From Isosphaera sp. (GTDB taxonomy: Bacteria; Planctomycetota; Planctomycetia; Gemmatales; Gemmataceae): a stretch of 64,000 bases of DNA. Below are positions 6,778 through 14,490 of this stretch, piece by piece. Every line of letters begins with the position of its first letter. Within the stretch, counting starts at the first letter, position 1. Below the pieces are notes generated by a model. That model saw only the letters and a list, made by a program, of their open reading frames with translations, did not search any database and had not been told where the DNA came from. A program made the position numbers and the translations under genes. Where the stretch lies: contig PNKH01000015.1 of NCBI GenBank assembly GCA_013822345.1, positions 1 through 64,000 of the forward strand, read 5' to 3'.

Positions 6778-9186
6778 ATGACCCGGCCGACCACCGCCTC
6801 GCTCCTCACCCTCCTGCTCGGCCTGCCGGCCGCGCACGCCGCCGTCACCGTCAGCCCGCCGGCCGTCCGCCTCGACAGCCCGGAGGCGTCCCAGCAACTG
6901 CTCGTCACCCGGGACGCGGCCGACGCCACCCGCGCCGCCCGGTACGAGGTCGCCGACCCCGCCGTCGCCGCAGTCGACGCCGCCGGCCTGGTCACCCCGA
7001 GGGCCGAGGGGAAGACCGAGGTCCGCGTTACCCACGGCACCGACACGGTCCGCGTCCCGGTCGAGGTGACCGGGCTCGCGGCCCCGCGGCCGGTGTCGTT
7101 CGTCCAGGACGTCATCCCGATCCTGACGAAGGCGTCGTGCAACAGCGGCGGGTGCCACGGGAAGGCCGACGGGCAGGGTGGGCTCAAGCTGAGCGTGTTC
7201 GGGTTCGACCCGGCCGCCGACCACCAGGCGCTCGTGACCGAGGGCCGCGGCCGCCGCGTCCTCCCGGCGTCGCCGCAGAACAGCCTCTTCATGCAGAAGG
7301 GGACCGGGGCAGCCCCGCACGGCGGCGGGAAGAAGCTCGACCCGGACGGCCTCCGCTACCGCCGCCTCCTCCGCTGGCTCCACGAAGGGGCGCGGTTCGA
7401 CGCGGCCGACGCCCCGGAGGTCGTCCGGCTGGAGGTCGAGCCGGCGGGGCGGACGCTCCCGCTCGGCGGTACCCAGCAGCTGCGGGTGACGGCCGTCGCC
7501 GCCGACGGGTCGCGCCGGTGCGTGACCGCCGAGGCCGAGTACGACTCGAACGCCCCGACCATCGCCGGGGCCGACGGCCGCGGCCTGGTCCAAGCCGGGG
7601 ACAAGCCGGGCGAGGCCGCGATCCTGGTCCGGTACGCCGGCCACGTCACCGTCTGCCGGGTCACCCTGCCGCGGCCGGGGGTGACGTTCCCGCGGCCGGC
7701 CGAGGCGAACTTCGTCGACAAGCACGTGTGGGACAAGCTCGAGCGCCTGGGGATCCCGCCGAGCGACCCGGCCGACGACGCCACCTTCCTCCGCCGCGTC
7801 CACCTGGACACGACCGGCACCCTGCCGACCGCGGCCGAGGCCGCCGCGTTCCTCGACTCGAAGGACCCGAAGAAGCGCGAGAAACTGGTCGACGCGCTGC
7901 TCGCCCGGCCGGAGTACGCCGACTTCTGGGCGATGAAGTGGGCGGATGTCCTGAAGGTGGACAAGGACGCGGTCACCCCGCAGGGGGCGGTCGCGATGAC
8001 CCGCTGGATCCGCCGGCAGGTCGCCGACAACAGCCCGTACGACCGGTTCGCCCGGGCGGTGGTGACGGCGGTCGGGGACACGACCGGGGACGGCCCGGCG
8101 GCGTTCTACAAGTCGGTGCCGACCCCGGAGGCGGCGGCCCGGGCGGTCAGCCAGGTGTTCCTGGGGGTGCGGATCGAGTGCGCCGAGTGCCACCACCACC
8201 CGTCCGAGCGGTGGGGCCAGGACGACTACTGGGCGCTGGCCGGGATGTTCTCCGGGGTGGCCCGCAAGCCGCTCCCGGGCGGGGCCGAGGCGGTCGTGTG
8301 GAAGGCCGGGGCCGACCTCGGGCCGAAGGTCGGGAAGGGGAAGAAGGCGACGGTGAAGGAGGGCGTGCCGGCCCGGCCGCTCGGGGCCGCCCCGCCGACC
8401 TTCGCCCCGGCCGACGACCGGCGGAAGGCGCTGGCCGACTGGATGACCGCGGCGGACAACCCGTACTTCGCGGCGGCGGCGGCGAACCGGCTGTGGGCGC
8501 ACTACTTCGGCCGCGGGCTGGTCGAGCCGGTCGACGACCTGCGGGCGACGAACCCGGCGACGAACGAGCCGCTGCTGGCGGCGCTGGCCGCCCACCTCCG
8601 CGAGACGGGGTACGACCTGAAGGCGTTCACCCGGACGCTGCTCCTGTCCCGGGCGTACCAGTTGGGCAGCAGGCCGGCGCCGGGGAACGCGGCCGACGAG
8701 CAGAACTTCTCGCGGGCGGCGGTGAAGCCGATGCCGGCGGAGGTGCTGCTGGACGCGGTCTGCCGGGTGACCGGGGTGGCGGAGAAGTTCAACGGCTGGC
8801 CGGACGGGTACCGGGCGGTGCAGGTGTGGGACAACCGGATGCCGTCGTACTTCTTCCAGATTTTCGGCCGGCCGGTGCGGTACAGCGTGTGCGAGTGCGA
8901 GCGGGGGACGGACCCGAGCATCGCCCAGGCCCTGCACCTGATGAACTCGCCGGAGATCGCGGCGAAGGTGCGGGCCAGGTCCGGCACCGCCCGCGCGCTC
9001 GCCGACTCGGACAAGAAGCCCGAGGCGGTCGTCGACGAGCTGTTCCTGGCGGCGCTGAGCCGCCGGCCGACGGCCGCGGAGCGGGCGAAGTTCCTGGAGG
9101 CGTTCGCCGACGGGGACCGCCGGGCGGCCGTCGAGGACGTGCTGTGGGCGCTGCTGAACAGTAAGGAGTTTCTGTACAACCGGTGA
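6778..9186 (+). CDS. DUF1549/DUF1553 cytochrome-like secreted protein with Big_2 domain
   Basis: The 802-residue protein has an N-terminal signal (T-L-L-L-G-L-P-A-A-H-A) and then a bacterial Ig-like Big_2 domain (about 22-98). A planctomycete cytochrome-like region follows with S-C-N-S-G-G-C-H-G (Cys121, Cys126, His127), an extended heme c-type motif. A second Ig-like segment (about 210-300) leads to DUF1549, which contains I-E-C-A-E-C-H-H-H-P, and DUF1553 near the C-terminus (F-G-R-G-L-V-E-P-V-D-D). The family is abundant in planctomycetes and almost always adjacent to a DUF1501 gene, as here. A role in periplasmic oxidative breakdown of complex substrates is suspected but unproved. Confidence 0.92.
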   Translation: MTRPTTASLLTLLLGLPAAHAAVTVSPPAVRLDSPEASQQLLVTRDAADATRAARYEVADPAVAAVDAAGLVTPRAEGKTEVRVTHGTDTVRVPVEVTGLAAPRPVSFVQDVIPILTKASCNSGGCHGKADGQGGLKLSVFGFDPAADHQALVTEGRGRRVLPASPQNSLFMQKGTGAAPHGGGKKLDPDGLRYRRLLRWLHEGARFDAADAPEVVRLEVEPAGRTLPLGGTQQLRVTAVAADGSRRCVTAEAEYDSNAPTIAGADGRGLVQAGDKPGEAAILVRYAGHVTVCRVTLPRPGVTFPRPAEANFVDKHVWDKLERLGIPPSDPADDATFLRRVHLDTTGTLPTAAEAAAFLDSKDPKKREKLVDALLARPEYADFWAMKWADVLKVDKDAVTPQGAVAMTRWIRRQVADNSPYDRFARAVVTAVGDTTGDGPAAFYKSVPTPEAAARAVSQVFLGVRIECAECHHHPSERWGQDDYWALAGMFSGVARKPLPGGAEAVVWKAGADLGPKVGKGKKATVKEGVPARPLGAAPPTFAPADDRRKALADWMTAADNPYFAAAAANRLWAHYFGRGLVEPVDDLRATNPATNEPLLAALAAHLRETGYDLKAFTRTLLLSRAYQLGSRPAPGNAADEQNFSRAAVKPMPAEVLLDAVCRVTGVAEKFNGWPDGYRAVQVWDNRMPSYFFQIFGRPVRYSVCECERGTDPSIAQALHLMNSPEIAAKVRARSGTARALADSDKKPEAVVDELFLAALSRRPTAAERAKFLEAFADGDRRAAVEDVLWALLNSKEFLYNR

Positions 9187-9187
9187 C

Positions 9188-9315
9188 GACTCTTCCTGGA
9201 CCGCGGCCGTCCCGGCCGCTGAGCCTGGCGGATCAGACGACCTGCCCGAGTAACCCGGTGCGTCCCCTGTCGGGGTACGTGGTGCGGCCGGGACGGCCGC
9301 GGTCCAGGAAGAGTC
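9188..9315. repeat. Palindromic element, family B, copy 1
   Basis: Perfect 32-base arms, 9188-9219 (GACTCTTCCTGGACCGCGG...) and 9284-9315, enclose 64 bases. It fills the gap between the DUF1549/DUF1553 and DUF1501 genes. A relative sharing about 24 bases of each arm lies at 49211-49323. Confidence 0.93.
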
Positions 9316-9339
9316 GGACACCGCCGCACGGAGTTCGCC

Positions 9340-10647
9340 ATGCCCGCTCGCATGACCCGCCGCCGCGCCCTCCGGGTCGGCACCGTCGGCCTCCTCGGCG
9401 GGCTGTCCCTGCCTCGCCTCCTCCAGATGGAGGCGACCGCCGGCACCGGCAAGCCCGCCAAGGCCAAGGCGTGCATCTTCCTGTTCCTGGAGGGCGGGCC
9501 CAGCACCATCGACATGTGGGACATGAAGCCGGACGCCCCGGCGGAGGTCCGCGGGCCGTACAAGCCGGTCGCCACCAACGTCCCCGGCACCTTCGTCTGC
9601 GAGCACCTGCCGAACTGCGCCAAGGTCGCCGACAAGTACGCGATCCTCCGCAGCCACAGCCACAACGACAACGGCCACACCACCGGGTATCACTACCTGA
9701 TGACCGGGGTGAAGGCGGACTTCGCGGACGGGACGAACAGCCGCAAGCCGAACAACGTCCTGTACCCGTCGGCCGGGTCGGTGGTGGCCCGGGAGCTAGG
9801 GCACACCGGGACGGTGCCGCCGTACATCAACCTGCCGCACCCGATGACCAGCGGCGGCCCCGGGTTCTACGGGGCGGAGTACGCCCCGTTCGTGATCGAG
9901 GGCGACCCGGTGTCGCCGGACTTCGAGGTCCGCGACCTGGTCCCGGTGGAGGGGGTGGACGCGAAGCGGCGGGACCGCCGTGAGCGGCTGCTCGGCGCCC
10001 TCGACGCCCCGACCCCGCCGGCCGGGAAGGCCGGGACGATGGCCGCGTACTACGACCGGGCCCGCGACCTGATGACGTCCCCGGCCGCCCGCAAGGCGTT
10101 CGACATCAAGAGCGAGCCGGCGAAGCTGCGGGAGGCGTACGGGCACACGACGCTCGGCCAGTGCGCCCTGCTCTCCCGCCGGCTGGTGGAGGCCGGGTGC
10201 CGGTTCGTCGGGGTCGACCACAGCGGCTGGGACACGCACTTCACCTGCTTCCCGAGCCTGGAGAAGGACCTGATCCCGAGCGTCGACCGGGCGTTCAGCG
10301 CGCTCGTGACCGACCTGGCCGACCGCGGCCTGCTGGACAGCACGCTGGTGGTGATGATGGGCGAGATGGGCCGGACGCCGAAGGTGAACAAGGACGCCGG
10401 CCGGGACCACTGGTCGATGGCGCAGAGCGTCCTGTTCGCCGGCGGCGGGACGAAGCCGGGCGTCGTGATCGGGGCGACGGACAAGACCCAGACGGCCCCG
10501 GTGTCCGACCCGGTGAGCGTCGAGGACGTCCTGCGGACGCTGTTCCACCAACTGGGGATCGACAGCACCAAGGTGTACACCACCCCGCTCGGCCGGCCGG
10601 TGCCGATCGTCAACGGCGGCCGGGTCATCAAGGACCTGGTGGGGTGA
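9340..10647 (+). CDS. DUF1501 protein, Tat-exported
   Basis: This protein has 435 residues from ATG 9340; the ATG at 9352 would also keep the signal. The N-terminus T-R-R-R-A-L-R-V-G-T-V-G-L-L-G-G-L is a twin-arginine-like export signal. DUF1501 proteins belong to the alkaline phosphatase/sulfatase-like superfamily. The text F-L-E-G-G-P-S-T-I-D-M-W-D, the H-S-G-W-D-T-H segment and the M-M-G-E-M-G-R-T-P-K segment are standard family features. It follows a DUF1549/DUF1553 gene, its usual partner. The biochemical activity is not established. Confidence 0.93.
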   Translation: MPARMTRRRALRVGTVGLLGGLSLPRLLQMEATAGTGKPAKAKACIFLFLEGGPSTIDMWDMKPDAPAEVRGPYKPVATNVPGTFVCEHLPNCAKVADKYAILRSHSHNDNGHTTGYHYLMTGVKADFADGTNSRKPNNVLYPSAGSVVARELGHTGTVPPYINLPHPMTSGGPGFYGAEYAPFVIEGDPVSPDFEVRDLVPVEGVDAKRRDRRERLLGALDAPTPPAGKAGTMAAYYDRARDLMTSPAARKAFDIKSEPAKLREAYGHTTLGQCALLSRRLVEAGCRFVGVDHSGWDTHFTCFPSLEKDLIPSVDRAFSALVTDLADRGLLDSTLVVMMGEMGRTPKVNKDAGRDHWSMAQSVLFAGGGTKPGVVIGATDKTQTAPVSDPVSVEDVLRTLFHQLGIDSTKVYTTPLGRPVPIVNGGRVIKDLVG

Positions 10648-10668
10648 CCCCGAACCGCCCGCCGACGG

Positions 10669-10751
10669 CCGGGCGAACCGCGACCGTCAGGGAGCGGGTG
10701 TCGCGCCCCCCTGCACCGCCACCCGCTCCCTGACGGTCGCGGTTCGCCCGG
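10669..10751. repeat. Palindromic element, family C
   Basis: Perfect 32-base arms, 10669-10700 (CCGGGCGAACCGCGACC...) and 10720-10751, surround a 19-base loop. It separates the DUF1501 gene from the PPC gene. It is one of the strongest hairpins in the window and could end the DUF1501 transcript. Confidence 0.95.
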
Positions 10752-10790
10752 CACCGGGCCAACCGTGACCCGCAGACCGAGGAGCCGCCC

Positions 10791-13139
10791 GTGTTTCGCC
10801 TCCGCCTGGCGTGTCTCCTCGCCCTCATCCTTCCCGCGCCGTCCCACGCCCAGAAGCAGACCGCCCCCCTCAAGGCCCCGGAGCCCGGGTACGTCTACCC
10901 GCCCGGCGGCCGGGCCGGGACGACCGTCGATGTCCACCTCGGCGGGTTCGACTGGACGCCCGACCTGCAGTTCTTCGTCCTCGACCCGCGGGTGAAGCTC
11001 GCGCCGGCCGGCGAGCCGGGGCCGATCCTCGTCCCGCCGCCGCCGTACTGGTTCGGGGCGAAGAGCACCATCGCCCCGCTCCCGCTGCCGCGCGAGCAGG
11101 CGGCGAAGATCACCCTCCCGGCCGACCTCCCGCCCGGCCCGGTCCGGTGGGCGGTCGCCGGGGCGAGCGGGGCCGGCGCCCGCACCGGCGTGTTCTGGGT
11201 CGGCACCGACCCGGAGGTGACCGAGGCGAAGCCCGGCAAGGGGCCGCAGAAGCTGCCGGCCCTGCCGGTCGTCGTCAACGGCCGGCTGTCGCGGATCGAG
11301 GAGGTCGACCGGTACCGGTTCTCGGTCCCGAAGGACGGGCCGGTGACGTGTGCGGTGACCGCCCGCCGGCTCGGGGCGAACCTGAACGCCCACCTGACCG
11401 TCCGAGACCCGGCCGGGCGGGTCGTCGCCGACGCGGTCGACACCGCCGGCCGCGACCTGGCCGTCACCTTCCGGGCGGCCGCCGGGACCGAGTACACGGT
11501 CGCCGTCCACGACCTCGACTTCCGCGGCGACCGGTCGTTCGTCTACCGGCTCGCCGTCACCCCCGGCCCGCGCGTCGTCGCCACGATCCCCGCGGCCCTC
11601 AAGCGCGGCGAGACCCGCGACGTGGAGTTCGTGGTGGCGACCGGCGGGCCGAAGCCGGAGTCGGTCACGGCGAAGGTGACCGCCCCCGCCGACCCGAAGC
11701 TCGGCTCGTTCGCGTACCGCCTCGGCGCCGCCCCGGCGTTCGACATCCCCCTGAGCGACGCGGCCGAGGCGGTCGCCGCGCCGGGGAAGCCGCTCGCCAT
11801 GCCGGCGGCGGTGACCGGGGTGTTCGACGGGGCCGCGGCCGAGGCCCGGTTCCCGGTCGACGGGAAGAAGGGCGACGTGTGGGCGCTGGCGGCCGAGGCC
11901 CGGCGGTTCGGGTCGCCGCTCGACCTGTCGCTGGCGGTCGTCGACGCCGCCGGGAAGGAGCTGGCCCGGGCCGACGACCTCCCCGGCACCACCGACGCCG
12001 GCCTGGCCTTCACGCTGCCGGCTGACGGGACGTTCACCGTGGTGGTGGCCGACCTGTCGGGGTCGGCCGGGACGCGGGCGGCGGTCTACCGGCTGACCGC
12101 CGAGACGGTCGCCCCGGACTTCGCGCTGACGACATCCGCCCGGCTGAACGTCCCGCTCGGCGGGACCGCCGACCTGGTGGTGAAGGTCGTCCGCAAGGGC
12201 GGGTTCAAAGAGCCGGTGGCGCTGACCGTGGCCGGGTTGCCCGAGGGCGTGACCGCGCCGCCGAACCTGGTCATCCCGGCCGACAAGCCGGAGCTGAAGG
12301 TGACGCTGACCGGGGCGGCGACGGCCCCGTCGGTGGCGACCCTGGTGACGGTGACCGGGACGGCCGGCGGCCTGACGCGGCCGGCGCTGGCGCCGATCCC
12401 GGGCGACCTGACCGGGCGGTGCCCGGACGACGAGCGGACAGCCTCCATCCTGCTCGCTCCGACGCTCGCGCCGCGGCTGAAGCTGGTGGCGGTGGAGGCG
12501 GACGGCGGTCGGAAGGTGCACCGCGGGAGCACGCACCCGGCGGAGGTGACGCTGGAGCGACTGAACGACTTCCGTGGGGAGGTGAGCCTGCAGATGTCGG
12601 CGGCGCAGTCGTACCAGCGGCAGGGGATCACCGGCCCGGACATGACCGTGCCGGCGGGTGCGGACCGGGCGTTCTACCCGTGCTTCATGCCGGAGTGGCT
12701 GGAGACGACGCGGACCTCGCGGATGGAGCTGATCGGCGTCGTGAGGGTGGCGGACGGGACGGGCAAGGTGCGGCACCTGGTGACGCCGATGAGCGGGCGG
12801 ATCACGATGTCGATCGAGGGGGCACTGTTGAAGGTGGAGGCGGGGGTGAAGGAGTTGGCGCTGAAGCCGGGGGAGTCGGCGGCGGTGCCGGTGTCGGTGC
12901 TGCGGTCGGCGAAGCTGGCGGTGCCGGTGCGGCTGGAGCTGGTGCTGCCGGAGGAGCTGGCCGGGGCGTACACCGCCGAGGCGGTGACGGTGGCCCCGGG
13001 GCAGGTGACGGCGGAGTTCAAGGTGACGCGGGCGAAGGCCGGCGGGGCGGCGTCGGCCGGGACGGTGACGGTCCGCGGGACGGCGCTGCAGGACGGCCGG
13101 TACGCGGTGGTGTCGGAGGCGGCGGTGTCGGTCGAGTGA
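10791..13139 (+). CDS. Secreted protein with pre-peptidase C-terminal (PPC) domains
   Basis: The gene starts at GTG 10791 and gives 782 residues with a signal peptide (F-R-L-R-L-A-C-L-L-A-L-I-L-P). The body consists of beta-sandwich repeats. PPC-type segments are visible at about 160-250 (V-D-R-Y-R-F-S-V-P-K-D-G) and 355-445 (F-P-V-D-G-K-K-G-D-V-W), plus Ig-like stretches. No peptidase is attached. Such proteins regularly follow DUF1549/DUF1553 and DUF1501 genes in planctomycetes, and the three here form one co-directional set. They may act together on the cell surface; that is inference from conserved neighbourhood. Confidence 0.88.
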   Translation: MFRLRLACLLALILPAPSHAQKQTAPLKAPEPGYVYPPGGRAGTTVDVHLGGFDWTPDLQFFVLDPRVKLAPAGEPGPILVPPPPYWFGAKSTIAPLPLPREQAAKITLPADLPPGPVRWAVAGASGAGARTGVFWVGTDPEVTEAKPGKGPQKLPALPVVVNGRLSRIEEVDRYRFSVPKDGPVTCAVTARRLGANLNAHLTVRDPAGRVVADAVDTAGRDLAVTFRAAAGTEYTVAVHDLDFRGDRSFVYRLAVTPGPRVVATIPAALKRGETRDVEFVVATGGPKPESVTAKVTAPADPKLGSFAYRLGAAPAFDIPLSDAAEAVAAPGKPLAMPAAVTGVFDGAAAEARFPVDGKKGDVWALAAEARRFGSPLDLSLAVVDAAGKELARADDLPGTTDAGLAFTLPADGTFTVVVADLSGSAGTRAAVYRLTAETVAPDFALTTSARLNVPLGGTADLVVKVVRKGGFKEPVALTVAGLPEGVTAPPNLVIPADKPELKVTLTGAATAPSVATLVTVTGTAGGLTRPALAPIPGDLTGRCPDDERTASILLAPTLAPRLKLVAVEADGGRKVHRGSTHPAEVTLERLNDFRGEVSLQMSAAQSYQRQGITGPDMTVPAGADRAFYPCFMPEWLETTRTSRMELIGVVRVADGTGKVRHLVTPMSGRITMSIEGALLKVEAGVKELALKPGESAAVPVSVLRSAKLAVPVRLELVLPEELAGAYTAEAVTVAPGQVTAEFKVTRAKAGGAASAGTVTVRGTALQDGRYAVVSEAAVSVE

Positions 13140-13142
13140 CCG

Positions 13143-13161
13143 CCGGCCTCCGTGAGGCCGG
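13143..13161. terminator. GC hairpin after the PPC gene
   Basis: CCGGCCTC-CGT-GAGGCCGG forms an eight-base-pair stem with a three-base loop, four bases after the stop codon. No T-run follows, so intrinsic termination is only possible. Confidence 0.5.
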
Positions 13162-13246
13162 ACCGTGGTCGCAGACCCCGGCTACGGCCGGACGGAGGGG
13201 CGTCCCGGCCGGTCGTGCGCTCGCGGAGCGAACGGGCACACCCCGG

Positions 13247-14416
13247 TCAGCCGCGGGCCGCCTGCCGCTTCCGGTCGAGCCGGGCCTGCGCGTCCTGAAG
13301 GTGCTCCGTCCGGAAGTGCCCGTATACCCGCTCCACCATCGCCGCCCCCGTCCCCGCCATCCGCGCCACCGTCGGCACGTCGTTCCCCGCCATCAAGGCG
13401 TCCGACACCCACAGGTGGCGGAAGTCGTACACCGTCAGCCCGGCCCGCACCGGCCGGCCGACCGCCGCCGCGACCTCCTTCACCCGCGCGAACCGCTTCG
13501 CCAGCGCCCGCACCGTCCACGGCCGGCCGCCGTCCCGCACGAACACCCGCTCCTCCCCGCCCCGCCCCGCACACAACCGCTCGAACACCCCGAACGCCTC
13601 CGCGTTCAACACCATGTGCCGGACCGTCCGGGCCTTCTCCGTCCGCGACCGCTTGTGCCGACCCAGCACCACCTGGCGGGTGCCCCGCAGGAAGTCGCCC
13701 ACCCGCACCGCCGCCAACTCCCCCGTCCGCGCCCCGGTGTGGTAGTAGCACCGCAACAGGTCCGCGAACCCGCTCGTCCGCCGCAACCCCGCCGCCCCCA
13801 CCCGCGCCACCGTCGCCGCCAGCCCGTGCCGCCGGAACTGGTTCGGGTCGACCGCGGCGCAGTCGATCAACGTCTCGACCTCCGCCGGCCGCAACAGGTC
13901 GTCCTCGGTCAGCGGCTCGGACGGCACGGCCGTCCGCTCGACCGCCGAGAACGGTCGGAAGCCCGGCGGCAGGTACGGGGTCGGCGAAGGGTGGCGGGTC
14001 GCCCAGTTCCAGCAGTGCCGGACCGACGTCTCGGCGTGCAGCCGGGTCTGCGGGTCGAGGCCGGCGTCGCGGAGGTCGTCCAGGAACGCCTCCAGGTCGG
14101 CGCCCCGGACCCGGTCGGCGGGGAGGTCGGCGACCCGGGCCGCGAACCGCCGGCAGTACAGCGACCGGGTGGCGAGCGTCGCCGGGCTGCGGTTCCGCCC
14201 GACCCACTCCAGGAACAGCCCGACCAGGTCGCCGGCGGTGAGGCCAGCGCGGCCGCCGCGGCGGTCGAGGCCGAGGAGGTGTTCGCGGAACCGGCGGACG
14301 GCGTCCCCGTACTTGACGGCGGCGACGTTCCCGAGGTAGGTGTCGCCGCCGGCCTTGGTGAACCAGTAGGTGCGGGGGCCGACGGTCTTCTTCCGCAGCT
14401 TCGGGTGTCGGGGCAT
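13247..14416 (-). CDS. Tyrosine recombinase located upstream of selC
   Basis: This 389-residue protein is a phage-integrase-type recombinase. The catalytic Arg is in T-G-A-R-T-G-E-L (about residue 230). The second box reads V-Y-D-F-R-H (330-334), so the usual first His is Tyr. The tyrosine nucleophile is in R-V-Y-G-H-F (about 365). The second box His is replaced by Thr in A-G-T-G-A-A. These changes may weaken the enzyme. The N-terminal half is an Arg-rich arm plus a SAM-like core-binding domain. The gene lies on the 5' side of selC, outside the 68-bp repeats, so it does not belong to the integrated element. It could be a resident recombinase or a leftover of an earlier element at the same site. 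Confidence 0.88.
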   Translation of the reverse strand: MPRHPKLRKKTVGPRTYWFTKAGGDTYLGNVAAVKYGDAVRRFREHLLGLDRRGGRAGLTAGDLVGLFLEWVGRNRSPATLATRSLYCRRFAARVADLPADRVRGADLEAFLDDLRDAGLDPQTRLHAETSVRHCWNWATRHPSPTPYLPPGFRPFSAVERTAVPSEPLTEDDLLRPAEVETLIDCAAVDPNQFRRHGLAATVARVGAAGLRRTSGFADLLRCYYHTGARTGELAAVRVGDFLRGTRQVVLGRHKRSRTEKARTVRHMVLNAEAFGVFERLCAGRGGEERVFVRDGGRPWTVRALAKRFARVKEVAAAVGRPVRAGLTVYDFRHLWVSDALMAGNDVPTVARMAGTGAAMVERVYGHFRTEHLQDAQARLDRKRQAARG

Positions 14417-14460
14417 GGGTGCGGGTCGGGAAGGGGGTAGCGGAAAGGGGTAGCGGTTCC

Positions 14461-14490
14461 TTGACCCCGGACGGGGTCAGGGGGTAACAT
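14461..14490 (+). promoter_or_regulatory. Candidate sigma-70 promoter of selC with a palindromic spacer
   Basis: TTGACC at 14461-14466 and TAACAT at 14485-14490 are separated by 18 bases and lie 28 bases before the tRNA. The spacer region holds GACCCCG-GA-CGGGGTC, a palindrome at 14463-14478 that could be an operator. Confidence 0.55.

Noticed and set aside
6484-9693. 1,069-codon minus-strand frame
   Set aside because: Antisense shadow of the DUF1549/DUF1553 and DUF1501 genes, with low-complexity composition.
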